Notes under the pieces: model-generated
Told to the model about the DNA's origin: nothing
Databases searched by the model: none
What the model saw: only the letters and a program-made list of their open reading frames with translations
Position numbers and translations under genes: made by a program
Shown: in pieces, positions 14,622 through 23,839 of the stretch
Layout: the number at the start of each line of letters is the position of its first letter
Numbering within the stretch: the stretch's first letter is position 1
DNA from: Planctomycetota bacterium
GTDB taxonomy: Bacteria; Planctomycetota; UBA8742; JACQVU01; JANLHZ01
Length of the DNA: 32,129 nucleotides
Direction: 5' to 3'
Assembly: GCA_024653775.1 (NCBI GenBank)
Contig: JANLHZ010000010.1
Coordinates: forward strand, 1 to 32,129

Positions 14622-15815
14622 ATGACCGATAATGAACTTGAACAACTTTTGTCGGATATAGAGTCCGACATTTGCGAAAGAACGTCATCCGAAAAGGATA
14701 CCGACAAGATCAGGAAGGCAATCTGCGCGTTCGCCAACGATTTGCCAAATTATGGACGTGCCGGGATACTTTTTATAGGAGTTGACGACAATGGAACTCC
14801 AGTTGGACTATCCATCACAGATCGCTTGCTGCAAACTCTTTCGTCTATGCGGGATGATGGGAACATCGTTCCACTGCCGTCCATAGACGTTCAAAAGCGA
14901 AAGCTGAAAGGAGAGGAGGTGGCCGCGGTATTCGTCTACCCTTCGAAGGCGCCTCCGGTCAGGTTCAAGGGAACCGTTTGGATTCGATCAGGTCCGAGGC
15001 GAGGCATCGCGAGCTCCGATGACGAACGCAGATTGAATGAGAAGCGCAGGCATGGAGATTTGTCCTTCGACATAAGGCCGGTCCAGTCCGCGAGCATCGA
15101 CGATCTAGACGAGTCACTTTTTAGGCGCGAATATCTACCCGCCGCGATCGACCCTGAAATCTTATCGCGGAACAACAGGACACTGGAACATCAACTCATA
15201 GCCACGAAATTCGCCCACCTCGGTCCGCCGACGCTGCCGACGACGCTTGGCATACTTGCCATCGGTAAGGCGCCAACCGACTGGATACCCGGCGCGTATG
15301 TTCAAATCATCCGTTTTGACGGCGAAACTCTCGGCGACCCGATTATCGCAAAAAACGAAATCCGGGGTCCGTTACCTGAATTGCTGATTCGTTCGGAAAG
15401 CGCTTTGAAACTTAATATTCGAACGGCTGTCGATTTAACTTCATCGGACCTGGAAGTAAATACGCCCGACTATCCTGTCGAGGCTTTACAGCAAATATTC
15501 AGGAACGCTATTCTGCACCGAAACTATGAAAATACAGGTGCGCCCGTGAACGTGTACTGGTTCAACGACAGGATAGAGTTTCATTCTCCTGGAGGTCCTT
15601 ATGGACAGGTCACGCTGGAAAACTTCGGCAATCCGGGAATGTCTGATTATCGTAACCCGAATCTCGCCGCGGTCATGAAGGAACTGTCTTTCGTCCAGCA
15701 TTTCGGTGTTGGAATCGAAACTTGTCGATCCGCGATGAAGCGCAACGGGAATCCCGAGCCTGTGTTTCAGGTGCAGCATTCCCACGTTGCGGTGATCCTG
15801 CGGAGGCGACAATGA
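14622..15815 (+). CDS. AlbA_2 (Schlafen-like) plus C-terminal ATP-binding-domain protein
   Basis: A 397-residue protein. Residues of about 18-130 match the AlbA_2/Schlafen AlbA domain: KAICAFANDLPNYGRAGILFIGVDDNGTPVG (32-62), then a PPVRFKGTVWIRSGPRR block (111-127). Residues of about 285-385 match the HATPase_c_4 region (YPVEALQQIFRNAILHRNY, then FNDRIEFHSPGG and GVGIE). Such proteins are usually annotated as ATP-dependent helicase-like or transcriptional regulators; several occur in defence islands. Its stop overlaps the ATG of the ParA-like gene (ATGA), so the two are translated together. Role unknown; nucleic-acid binding with ATP control is a reasonable guess. Confidence 0.85.
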   Translation: MTDNELEQLLSDIESDICERTSSEKDTDKIRKAICAFANDLPNYGRAGILFIGVDDNGTPVGLSITDRLLQTLSSMRDDGNIVPLPSIDVQKRKLKGEEVAAVFVYPSKAPPVRFKGTVWIRSGPRRGIASSDDERRLNEKRRHGDLSFDIRPVQSASIDDLDESLFRREYLPAAIDPEILSRNNRTLEHQLIATKFAHLGPPTLPTTLGILAIGKAPTDWIPGAYVQIIRFDGETLGDPIIAKNEIRGPLPELLIRSESALKLNIRTAVDLTSSDLEVNTPDYPVEALQQIFRNAILHRNYENTGAPVNVYWFNDRIEFHSPGGPYGQVTLENFGNPGMSDYRNPNLAAVMKELSFVQHFGVGIETCRSAMKRNGNPEPVFQVQHSHVAVILRRRQ

Positions 15816-16813
15816 GCGTTCCCGTCATCGCATTCTTCAACAATAAAGGCGGAGTAGGAAAAACATCGATGGTGTACCATCTTTCGTGGATGTTTGCCGA
15901 CCGCGGGCTAAGGATAGTCGCGGCCGATATCGATCCTCAGTGCAACCTGTCCGCTGCGTTTCTGGACGAAGAGAGGCTGCTTCAGGTCAATCCTCCCGGT
16001 GGCGATCATGCGCTTACGATTTTTGGAAGCGTACAACCTTTAAGACGCGGTACTGGCGATATAGCCGACCCGCATGTCGAAATTATTTCGGACCGACTCG
16101 GGCTTATCGTAGGCGATATGTCTCTTTCGACCTTCGAGGATCAACTGTCCGAGGTCTGGCCCAAGTGCATGGACAGGGACGAACGAGCGTTTCGAACGAC
16201 GTCTTCGTTTTTCAGATTGACTCAAAACGCGGCGTTGAAACACGGAGCCGACGCGATCCTGATCGATATCGGCCCGAACCTTGGAGCAATCAACCGCGCC
16301 GCGCTTATCGCGTCGGATTTCGTCGTTATTCCACTTGGACCGGACCTTTTCTCGATTCAGGGTCTTACTAACCTCGGTCCGGCGCTCCGCAGTTGGCGAG
16401 TCGAATGGAAAGACCGATTGGTTAGGAACCCCGCGAAGGAAATCCAGCTCCCCGCCGGAAATATCGAACCCATAGGATACGTTGTCCTTCGTCATACTAT
16501 CAGGCTCGATCGTCCGGTGAAGGCGTTCGATCGCTGGATTGCCCGGATGCCATCGACGTATTCCGAATCGGTGCTCAACGAGGGTGCTAAATCGGAGTTG
16601 ACAGTGGAAAAAGACATCAACTGCCTGGCAAGGATCAAGGATTATCGCTCTCTGATCCCACTGGCGCAGGAAGCCCGGAAACCTATGTTTTCCCTTCGCG
16701 CCGGGGATGGCGCGCTCGGCGCTCATTTGAATTACGTTGAAGAGGCACGTAAAGACTTCTTTAATCTCGCTGTAAAAATTGCCAAAAACGCCAATTTGAA
16801 GGAACTCTCGTGA
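15812..16813 (+). CDS. ParA/MinD-family ATPase
   Basis: A 333-residue SIMIBI-class ATPase. It has the deviant Walker A motif (N11-KGGVGKTS19), switch region ADIDPQCNLSAAF (38-50) and Walker B-type ILIDIGPNLGAINRAAL (about 149-165), followed by VVIPLGPDLFS, all as in ParA. No ParB gene or centromere-like array is adjacent, so a plasmid-partition role is not supported. Instead it overlaps an AlbA_2/ATPase gene upstream (ATGA) and bioB downstream (GTGA). ParA-like ATPases paired with AlbA_2 proteins suggest a positioning or defence-type module. The C-terminal third (about 200-333) is not typical ParA sequence and may carry the partner-binding part. Confidence 0.85.
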   Translation: MSVPVIAFFNNKGGVGKTSMVYHLSWMFADRGLRIVAADIDPQCNLSAAFLDEERLLQVNPPGGDHALTIFGSVQPLRRGTGDIADPHVEIISDRLGLIVGDMSLSTFEDQLSEVWPKCMDRDERAFRTTSSFFRLTQNAALKHGADAILIDIGPNLGAINRAALIASDFVVIPLGPDLFSIQGLTNLGPALRSWRVEWKDRLVRNPAKEIQLPAGNIEPIGYVVLRHTIRLDRPVKAFDRWIARMPSTYSESVLNEGAKSELTVEKDINCLARIKDYRSLIPLAQEARKPMFSLRAGDGALGAHLNYVEEARKDFFNLAVKIAKNANLKELS

Positions 16814-17829
16814 CCACACTGAATCTCGAACTTCCCTCTGTCATCGCGGCGGACGCGATGCGAGTACTTTCCATCGCGCGGAGGATCGTCCTGACCGGCG
16901 AGGGCGCCGAGCGAGACGAAGCTGAATTCATCGCGGGCTATCCGCTAGAGTACCTGACCGACGTTTTCGCCGGCGCGAACCGCATCCGCATACATTTCCG
17001 CGGCGAAGAGATTCACCGCTGCAGAATCGCGAACGTCAAAAGCGGCAAATGCGAGGAGCGCTGCGACTTCTGCCGGCAGAGCGCGCACTTCAACGCCGAT
17101 TCGCCCGAATATCCGCTGGTAGACGAGGCAACGATCCTCCGCGAAGCCGAGCAAGCGGAGAAGGACACCGCCGCGGAACTCGGACTCGTCGCGTCTGGCT
17201 ACGGCCTAGGCGACGGCCCGGACTTCGAAAAGCTGCTCGAAAGCGTGACCGCGGTGAAGAATCAGGGAAAGGTGAACCCGCACGCAAGCCTCGGCATCAT
17301 TCCGGAAAGCTCGCTTCGAAGGCTGAAAGACGCTGGACTCGAGATGTACCACCACAACCTCGAAACCGCGCGACGTCATCATCCGAGCATCGTTCACTCG
17401 CACACTTACGACGAGGAGGTCAGCGTTATTCGCGCTGCGAAGAAGGTCGGGCTGAAGACATGCTCCGGCGGCATCCTCGGAATGGGGGAGACCGAGGAGG
17501 ACCGCATCGACTTCGCGTACGAGCTTGCGGACCTTGCGCCCGACACGATCCCGCTGAACTTCTACGTCGACGTTCACGGCACTCCGCTTTTCGGGAAGGT
17601 CACGCCTATGGAGCCACGCGAGATTCTGCGCGTCATTTCGCTTTACCGTTTCGTGAATCCGCGGGCGGACATCCTGATCGCCGCGGGGCGCGCCCAGCAT
17701 CTTCGCGACCTGCAATCGATGATCTTCTTCGCGGGCGCAAGCGGAATGATGATCGGGGACTTCCTGACGACGCCGGGCAGAACCGTTAGCGACGACGTCC
17801 TGATGCTTCGCGACCTCGGAATGGCGTGA
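16810..17829 (+). CDS. bioB: Biotin synthase, probably the anaerobe-type (type II) class
   Basis: A 339-residue radical SAM enzyme that would insert sulfur into dethiobiotin in the last step of biotin synthesis. The SAM cluster motif is C81-EERC85-DFC88, then CSGGILGMGET (about 217-227), NFYVDVHGTPL and FFAGASGMMIGDFLTTPGR. The cysteines that hold the [2Fe-2S] cluster in E. coli BioB (C97, C128) and R260 are not present at the aligned positions. Instead an extra C71 precedes the motif in C71-RIANVKSGKC, as in Bacteroides-like enzymes. The GTG start overlaps the ParA-like stop. No other bio gene is in the window. Confidence 0.88.
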   Translation: MTTLNLELPSVIAADAMRVLSIARRIVLTGEGAERDEAEFIAGYPLEYLTDVFAGANRIRIHFRGEEIHRCRIANVKSGKCEERCDFCRQSAHFNADSPEYPLVDEATILREAEQAEKDTAAELGLVASGYGLGDGPDFEKLLESVTAVKNQGKVNPHASLGIIPESSLRRLKDAGLEMYHHNLETARRHHPSIVHSHTYDEEVSVIRAAKKVGLKTCSGGILGMGETEEDRIDFAYELADLAPDTIPLNFYVDVHGTPLFGKVTPMEPREILRVISLYRFVNPRADILIAAGRAQHLRDLQSMIFFAGASGMMIGDFLTTPGRTVSDDVLMLRDLGMA

Positions 17830-17870
17830 AAGCGCTGTCAATCCTCGCCGCGGAGGCTTTCGATGGTCGC

Positions 17871-20800
17871 CTACGCTTCTATTCTCATCATCCGGTACTG
17901 ATCGGAGGTGTGGGTGCGAATGAAGTTTTCGAGGGTTGGAATCGCCCCCGCTGCGGAAGGTCCGACGTGACGCAGCTCGACGATGATCGTGTGACGAAGC
18001 GCGGTGGTGTTGTCTTCGAAAGCCTCGATGATTTCCAAAGTCACCGCGCCCGCGTCCGGACCGAGAAGGCCGAGGGATTTCATCGCGTAATCCCGAAGCA
18101 GCGGATCGCGGTGTTTCAGAATCTTCGCGTAGGCGCGCGCGCGTTCGACGCATAGCACGTTCGAACGCCGCAGAGCGTCGATCGAAACGGTTGTAATTCC
18201 GATTTCCTGCGTAGACAGCTTCGAAATCAGCGCCCGCACGACTCTTTCGTCGTCCGGCGCGATCTTCCCAAGTGTCGTCGCGCTTGTGATCGGCACCTGC
18301 GGAAGCAGCGAGTCGAGGCTGGCAATCACCACGCCGGTTGCCTCGGAGGCGGCTGGACCGATCTCGCCAAGCGCGTAAATCAGATGGAAAATCCGGAAAC
18401 TCCTCGCGGCGGAAATCTCCGCAACTATCCGCGGGACTGCGTCGGGCCCCTGTCTTATGAGGTTCGTTATCGCCTCATCACGTCTCATGCTTTCTTCATC
18501 CATCGCGAGTGCGATGAACAACTCCGTCGATTCGGACATTGGCGCGTTCAGAATCGCGAGCGTGCGCGCTGCCTGCATCCGAACGCCGTGATTCTCCGAC
18601 TTGAGCAGGGGCGCGAGTCCTTCAGCCACGAATTCTACATCTGGATCGATCCTTGCGACTGCCCAGATCGCTGCGATTCGGACGTCGTCGTCCTCGTCGC
18701 CAAAAAGCGACGCGAGGTCCATTTCTGCGCCGGAGGCTATCGGACCGAGCGCGCCGATACTTCGCGCCGCGTTATGCCTGACGACGGAGTTTTCGTCGTA
18801 GAGCGCGAGCAGCAGCGCCGGGAGTACGAGATCCGGGTCGATGGAGATGGAAGGGAGTCTTTCAGCGACAATGATCCGCGCTTCGTCCGGACCGTCGCGG
18901 AGCAGTTTAAGCAAAGACGGGAGCGCCTTTACGCCGACGTTAGAAATCGCGGTTATTGCAAGAAATGGTTCGCACTCGCCCGAGAGAATCATCTCCTCGA
19001 GCGCAGGGACCGCTGGCTCCGCGCGATTTCCGATCGCGACGAGGGACGATACCGCGAAGCTGCGAATCTCTGGAAGATCGTCCCGCGTAAGCTCCGCTAG
19101 TTCCTCCCCGGATAGAGACGAGCCACCGGCGAATCGAATTTCGTTCCGCGCCATTTCGTTCACGCCGACATCTTCGTCGTGCGCCAGATATACAAGTGTG
19201 CGGATCGCCACGGGATCTGTGAAGTGTAGCCTTCCGAGTGTGCGCGCGAGCGCAAAACGAATCATGGTGGATTCGTCATCGCGAATTTCCGCAAGACTCT
19301 CCGCGATAAAACTCGACGTCGCGCCGAGGCGCTCGATTCCCTGCACCACCGCGAGTCTCACGGTTGCGTCTTCGTGATTAAGAAAAGGAAGGACCAGTTT
19401 TGCGGTGTCGTCAAATCTCATCCGAAGCTCGCAGATCGAGCGTATCGCCGCGGCTTTCAGTTCCGGGTTTTCGCTTTCGACGACCTTTAGAACCGCGCGA
19501 TAGATTTTCACCTGATCTCTTTGAAACGTTCCGAGAAGCTCCACACAGCGGACTGCGAGGACGGTTTCGCCTCCGCCAGCGAAATCGATCAGCCGGTCCG
19601 CGATTTTCCCCGGCGCGTTCTGAAGTAGAAAGATCGTCTTCAGTCTGACTTCGTTGCGATCGTCCAGAAGCATTCGGATCAGCTCCGTGGGGTCGTAGAT
19701 CAGGATCGACCTCAGCGTATTCTCGGCGGCGAGCCAGCTCTTGTCTTCCTTCCCCTGCGCGTATATCTCCATCACCGTCTTCGTCGCGCGGACGCTGCAC
19801 GCGCCAATCAGTCCGATGGCGTCGATGGCTTTTGCGCGGATCTCGTCGTCGCTTTCGCTTTCAACTACTCTGCAAAGAGCGCTTAGGACTTCCTCGTTCT
19901 CGCCGAAGCGTCCTGCGATCGACGTTGCTGCGAGCAGCCTCGTCGACTTCTTCGGGCTTTCGAGCATCTCGATGAATTTTTTCTCGATTCGACCGAGAAG
20001 CCGATCCGAGATAAGCATGTGGTCGAGCACCCAGAGCGCCTGTATGCTCTTCTCGTCGTCGCCGAGTTTTTCGATCATCATTAGCGCGGAGAGTTCGCCC
20101 ATCCGCGTGAGGGCGATTCTGATTGCGACTCCGACGCGGGAATCCTCGTGCATCAGTTCCACCAGCGCGGGGACCGCCTCCTTCGCGTCCGCGCCCATAT
20201 ACCCGAGCATCTCCGCGGCTTCGAAGCGGACCTCCTCGTCGTCGCTCGAAAGGTTCTGTATGAGGAACTGCGCCTTCATCGACGGATCGATAGCGCTGAC
20301 GATAAGCTGAAAATCGCCGACTTCGTTGAGACTCGGGAGACGGTACACGATCCCGAGGTAGACAGCGCCTGCAAGCGAGAAGAGCGTCGCCACCCGCGCG
20401 AAACCAAGCGGTACCCGCGCCGGCCGGTCATCGATGTAGTCGTCTGCATTCGGACGCGATTCGAGGGACGGACGCCAGACGATGCACGAAAACACGAATA
20501 TCGGGAAGATCAGAAGCTCCACGATTTGCCCGAGAAGGAACTGCACGGCAAGACTCGTCGTGAACACGTCCTCGCTGAACGCCACGCCGTATTTGATGTA
20601 GGTGTTAGCGAAGAAGAACGGAATCTCGATGAGGAAGCCGAGGAGATAGAGCTTCACGAAAACCCGTTGGTGGAACGCCTCTTTTTTATCGTTCGCGCCG
20701 AAAACGAGGGTCAGCACGTATTTCGGGACGAGCGCGAGGTTCGATAGCATCCGCGACGAGCGCAGGAATTCCGGGTTCTCGATGTAAAGCGCTTCGAGCT

Positions 20801-21491
20801 GATTGAGCAGCCTGCGGATCTTCGCGGGAATGAAAAATATGATCTCGATCAAGCTGAACGGCGGTCCCTTGTAGTTCATTTCCATCGAACTGCCGACATC
20901 GATAAAGTCCCTGCGGACGTCTATCTCCCGGCTTCTGAAGGTGAACGCCGCGAGGATGAAATAAAGGCTTAGCTCAGAAACGATGTCCCACATTCCGATG
21001 GCGGAATAGAAATATGCGATGGTAAGAACGACCGGCACGCTCCAGAACCTCGTGAATATCATCGAGAAGTTGGCGTTTACTTTCGCTGACTTGATTTTCG
21101 CGATCTGTTTCTGGAGTTCGTGAAGATCACCGCTCCTCGACATCTGGATTCGCGTCAGCATGGCAGAGCCTTCGAGTCCGGACGTAAACTCGAGGCAGCG
21201 CGCGGCTATGTCCGCGGTCGACGAATCTATCACTTTAGCGATAGCCGTCTCGATTTCGCGGCGAAGGGATTTGAGCCTTTCGCTCGCTGAATACCTTCGC
21301 TCCAGGTTCGAGACTCGAAGAAACGCGAAGCTGAATTCCTCGGAACCTTCGAGCGTGGCGAGAAGAACGTACGTGAACCACGAAAGCGCGTACTCGCGGT
21401 TCTTCCTTTCTCTGAGTATCTGTATGCTGTTGTTCGACGGCGTTCGCATTGATCGTTTATCAGTCTGGATTACGACGTTTTTATATATCAT
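17871..21491 (-). CDS. Large membrane-anchored HEAT-repeat protein
   Basis: A 1206-residue protein. The first 400 residues are membrane-linked: hydrophobic segments lie at about 150-187, 280-297, 312-338 and 365-384, with a charged helical region at 60-140 facing the cytoplasm. From about 405 to the end the sequence is a run of HEAT/PBS-lyase-type repeats of about 35-40 residues, with the recurring pattern D-xxVRxxAAxxLGxxG (for example EEVRFEAAEMLGYMG and AGAIPTLENF). HEAT arrays act as scaffolds, so this is a scaffold held at the inner membrane; no enzyme domain is seen. Start alternatives are ATG 21491 or the ATG 14 codons later (21449), which leaves 51 bases for divergent promoters. Its partners are unknown. 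Confidence 0.8.
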   Translation of the reverse strand: MIYKNVVIQTDKRSMRTPSNNSIQILRERKNREYALSWFTYVLLATLEGSEEFSFAFLRVSNLERRYSASERLKSLRREIETAIAKVIDSSTADIAARCLEFTSGLEGSAMLTRIQMSRSGDLHELQKQIAKIKSAKVNANFSMIFTRFWSVPVVLTIAYFYSAIGMWDIVSELSLYFILAAFTFRSREIDVRRDFIDVGSSMEMNYKGPPFSLIEIIFFIPAKIRRLLNQLEALYIENPEFLRSSRMLSNLALVPKYVLTLVFGANDKKEAFHQRVFVKLYLLGFLIEIPFFFANTYIKYGVAFSEDVFTTSLAVQFLLGQIVELLIFPIFVFSCIVWRPSLESRPNADDYIDDRPARVPLGFARVATLFSLAGAVYLGIVYRLPSLNEVGDFQLIVSAIDPSMKAQFLIQNLSSDDEEVRFEAAEMLGYMGADAKEAVPALVELMHEDSRVGVAIRIALTRMGELSALMMIEKLGDDEKSIQALWVLDHMLISDRLLGRIEKKFIEMLESPKKSTRLLAATSIAGRFGENEEVLSALCRVVESESDDEIRAKAIDAIGLIGACSVRATKTVMEIYAQGKEDKSWLAAENTLRSILIYDPTELIRMLLDDRNEVRLKTIFLLQNAPGKIADRLIDFAGGGETVLAVRCVELLGTFQRDQVKIYRAVLKVVESENPELKAAAIRSICELRMRFDDTAKLVLPFLNHEDATVRLAVVQGIERLGATSSFIAESLAEIRDDESTMIRFALARTLGRLHFTDPVAIRTLVYLAHDEDVGVNEMARNEIRFAGGSSLSGEELAELTRDDLPEIRSFAVSSLVAIGNRAEPAVPALEEMILSGECEPFLAITAISNVGVKALPSLLKLLRDGPDEARIIVAERLPSISIDPDLVLPALLLALYDENSVVRHNAARSIGALGPIASGAEMDLASLFGDEDDDVRIAAIWAVARIDPDVEFVAEGLAPLLKSENHGVRMQAARTLAILNAPMSESTELFIALAMDEESMRRDEAITNLIRQGPDAVPRIVAEISAARSFRIFHLIYALGEIGPAASEATGVVIASLDSLLPQVPITSATTLGKIAPDDERVVRALISKLSTQEIGITTVSIDALRRSNVLCVERARAYAKILKHRDPLLRDYAMKSLGLLGPDAGAVTLEIIEAFEDNTTALRHTIIVELRHVGPSAAGAIPTLENFIRTHTSDQYRMMRIEA

Positions 21492-21500
21492 TCTTTATTT

Positions 21501-22493
21501 ATGCGCTACGCAAAACTTGTCGGGAGTCCCTACGCAACCGCGATCAAGGTCGTCACCTTTTCGGGAGACGGCGCGGAGACTTTCGTGCGCGAACACGTTC
21601 GAGTTCGGACGGTAGATGAGAACTCGGCGCGCGTCGCGAAAATCGTAGGCGGGGAAGACATTCTCGATGAAGGACTTCTGATAAAGCGCGAAGAGGTCTA
21701 CGAACTGCATCTTCACGGAAATGACGCGATCGTAGAAGACGTCTGCGCGCTCCTCGAACGCAGCGGCGCGGTTCAGGCGGACCCGTGGGATCTCGCGCCG
21801 GAAACGTCGGGACTTTCCGCGCGAAAAAAAATGCTGCTCCGCCTCGCGGCTGACGCGAAAACCGACTTCGCCGCGACGGTGCTGCTTCGAGAGTTTTCGC
21901 GGGATGAAACAGTGGAGTCTCGAAGGCCGCCAGCGCCGGCGGAACTCGTCCGGATGCTTCTGAATCCTACCCGCGTCCTTCTCGTCGGCCCGGGAAACGC
22001 TGGCAAATCGACTCTCGCGAACTACCTTTCCGGCGAGAACAAAAGCGCCGTCGCGAGCGTCGCAGGAACAACCGCTGACCTCGTGGTGCATAGGAGCGCG
22101 ATCCACGGATTTCCGTTCGAATGGTGGGACATTCCGGGCATGGACGAAACCGTCGACCCGATCGCGAAAATCGGGAAGGAGCGCGCAAAAAAACTCTTCG
22201 ATAGCGCCGACGGCTGGATTTTAGTGGCGGAAGACCTCGAAGAGTCGGAGTGGACCGAGACGCCGAAGACTCCACCCGCGGCGGTTGTTCTCAGCAAAGC
22301 CGACCTGCATTGCGAAACATTGCCCGGCAACTCGAATCTCTTCGCAGACGTTCTACGCGCCAAAATATCGGTCCACCGCGAATCCGGTCTTGACGAACTC
22401 CAGAACCTTGTTCTTCTGCACTTTGCCTCCCGGCTCGGATATACAATCGAAAGCGCGATTGCCGCGCTACTCGCCGGACCGCTCAGTTTCTGA
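21501..22493 (+). CDS. Short MnmE-like GTPase
   Basis: A 330-residue protein related to MnmE (TrmE), which normally modifies U34 of tRNA. Residues 1-95 match the N-terminal folate-binding-like domain (VYELHLHGNDAIVEDV). The G domain is clear: G1 G163-PGNAGKST171, G2 GTT (189-191), G3 D210-IPG213, G4 S265-KAD268, with DETVDPIAKIGKERAKKLFDSAD matching MnmE. The central helical domain is reduced to about 60 residues, and the C-terminal helix with the catalytic CxGK motif is missing: it ends at LLAGPLSF. It is therefore unlikely to do the MnmE reaction. It is divergent from the HEAT-repeat gene. Confidence 0.82.
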   Translation: MRYAKLVGSPYATAIKVVTFSGDGAETFVREHVRVRTVDENSARVAKIVGGEDILDEGLLIKREEVYELHLHGNDAIVEDVCALLERSGAVQADPWDLAPETSGLSARKKMLLRLAADAKTDFAATVLLREFSRDETVESRRPPAPAELVRMLLNPTRVLLVGPGNAGKSTLANYLSGENKSAVASVAGTTADLVVHRSAIHGFPFEWWDIPGMDETVDPIAKIGKERAKKLFDSADGWILVAEDLEESEWTETPKTPPAAVVLSKADLHCETLPGNSNLFADVLRAKISVHRESGLDELQNLVLLHFASRLGYTIESAIAALLAGPLSF

Positions 22494-22685
22494 TTTACGG
22501 CCGTCGAAAGCGCGTCGAGCAGTTGTTGCTAAATGTTTATATCCGACCATTATATCTATCAAATTAATTTCAAAATTGAATCGTAAACAGTAATATTAAA
22601 TTATGTATATCTGTTTTTATAGACAATATTTAATACTATTTCTATCTGAAGTGAAACTGCTGTTTTACCACGGTTAGCAGCGTGG
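22494..22685. other. AT-rich convergent intergenic region
   Basis: It lies between two convergent genes and is strongly A+T-rich from 22540 to 22650. A short hairpin (ACCACG 22667-22672 with CGTGGT 22681-22686) overlaps the stop of the leftward lipoprotein gene. It lacks a T-tract on either strand. Confidence 0.4.
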
Positions 22686-23669
22686 TTATCGCGGTTCGAT
22701 TTCTTCAGCATTGATGTTCAGCCGCTCCCTCAGCGCGCGAACCATTTCTGGAAAAATCTTGGGAAGAAACAGCGCCGCGGAATAATGGCCCGAAGGGATC
22801 GCAACCAGCTCAGGATGGCCTATCTTGTCGTATAGCGAGAAGCCTTCGTTCACCGGGACCGTCTCGTCGTGCAGCGCGAGCACCATCATCACACGCTCTC
22901 GTTCGACGTATTTCGCGTAGTCTCCGGGGTTCAGGGTGAAGCTGCCGTCGATCCTGCGATGGAATTCCGCCACGTCGATGCCGCGCGTTTCAAGATAGTT
23001 TTCGCGGAACCTTCTTACGCGCTTTTCCGTCGAAACGCTCACAATGTTTGCGACGTTGTCTCCAGGCATACAGAGAACATGCGCCTTTACGATCGGTTCC
23101 ACCGCGGCGAAAATCGTCCCGCGAATCGCGCCGAGGCTGACGCCGATCGCGCCGATGCGGTTCTCGTCAACGAAATCGAGCTTCGACGCTACGTGCGCCG
23201 CGGCGCGCATCTTCCGTATCGCGAGCACGGTGGTTTCCTCCCAGCTTTCGACATCGACGCCGAGGTCCATAATGTTTCCTTCGCGGAACACGATCAGCGC
23301 GTGAAAACCTTCTTCGCAGAGCCAGCGCGAGAGAATCCGCGAAAGCAGATACCGTCCGCTCAGAATCGGGTGGATGATCACGAGCGGCTTCCTGAGCGCC
23401 TCTCCCGTGAGACTTTGGTACAGCTCGCCCTTCACGTCCAGATCGTGACCGGGGATTTCGAAGCTGAATTTCCGGTACGCGGACGTCGTTTCGAGTCTCT
23501 GGATTTCCGCGTCCGCAAGCCCTAGTTCCGGCACTTCGAACTTCCGCGCGATCTCCTCCGGAAGCGGAAGCGTCTCGCGTGGGAACGTCTCCGCAGGTAT
23601 GTAATCGAAGGTGCAGGCCGACGTCAGCGCCAGACTGACGACCAGAAAGACCGCGAGCGAATTCTGCAT
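22686..23669 (-). CDS. Alpha/beta-hydrolase-fold lipoprotein
   Basis: A 327-residue protein with a lipoprotein signal (LTSAC, lipid on C19). The alpha/beta-hydrolase features are the HPILSG oxyanion-type loop (100-105), nucleophile S178 in GVSLG (176-180), acid D268 in LALHDETVP and H295 in PSGHYSA, giving a full catalytic triad. It would act in the periplasm or at the outer membrane as an esterase-, lipase- or peptidase-like enzyme; the substrate is unknown. A duplicated ribosome-binding-like signal, CTAAGGAACTAAGGAA, lies directly before the ATG. The hydrolase is alone on its strand, with the carbamoyltransferase upstream. Confidence 0.8.
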   Translation of the reverse strand: MQNSLAVFLVVSLALTSACTFDYIPAETFPRETLPLPEEIARKFEVPELGLADAEIQRLETTSAYRKFSFEIPGHDLDVKGELYQSLTGEALRKPLVIIHPILSGRYLLSRILSRWLCEEGFHALIVFREGNIMDLGVDVESWEETTVLAIRKMRAAAHVASKLDFVDENRIGAIGVSLGAIRGTIFAAVEPIVKAHVLCMPGDNVANIVSVSTEKRVRRFRENYLETRGIDVAEFHRRIDGSFTLNPGDYAKYVERERVMMVLALHDETVPVNEGFSLYDKIGHPELVAIPSGHYSAALFLPKIFPEMVRALRERLNINAEEIEPR

Positions 23670-23685
23670 TTCCTTAGTTCCTTAG
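23670..23685 (-). promoter_or_regulatory. Duplicated Shine-Dalgarno-like sequence
   Basis: On the reverse strand CTAAGGAACTAAGGAA immediately precedes the lipoprotein ATG. The 8-base unit occurs twice. The proximal AAGGA is only 1-2 bases from the start codon, too close for good initiation, while the distal copy is about 9 bases away and better placed. Confidence 0.5.
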
Positions 23686-23839
23686 GCGCGTAAAACAATG
23701 ACTTGTCGATCTCGCATCACATCTTATACGTGGGACACGCAGTTATTCATGTTCGGAGAGATTATACATCAATTTATAGTCGATGATGATTCTCTGAATG
23801 TGAATAACCTGGTTTTTGCATAGTCGATTTTTATAGCAA

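Noticed and set aside
15812-16813. Could the P-loop gene before bioB be bioD (dethiobiotin synthetase)?
   Set aside because: It carries the ParA-type deviant Walker A KGGVGKT and ParA switch motifs, not the BioD TDTxVGKT form.
19411-19800. 129-codon frame on the same strand as the HEAT-repeat gene
   Set aside because: A shadow of the HEAT-repeat coding sequence; Arg/Gly-rich, typical of wrong-frame reading.
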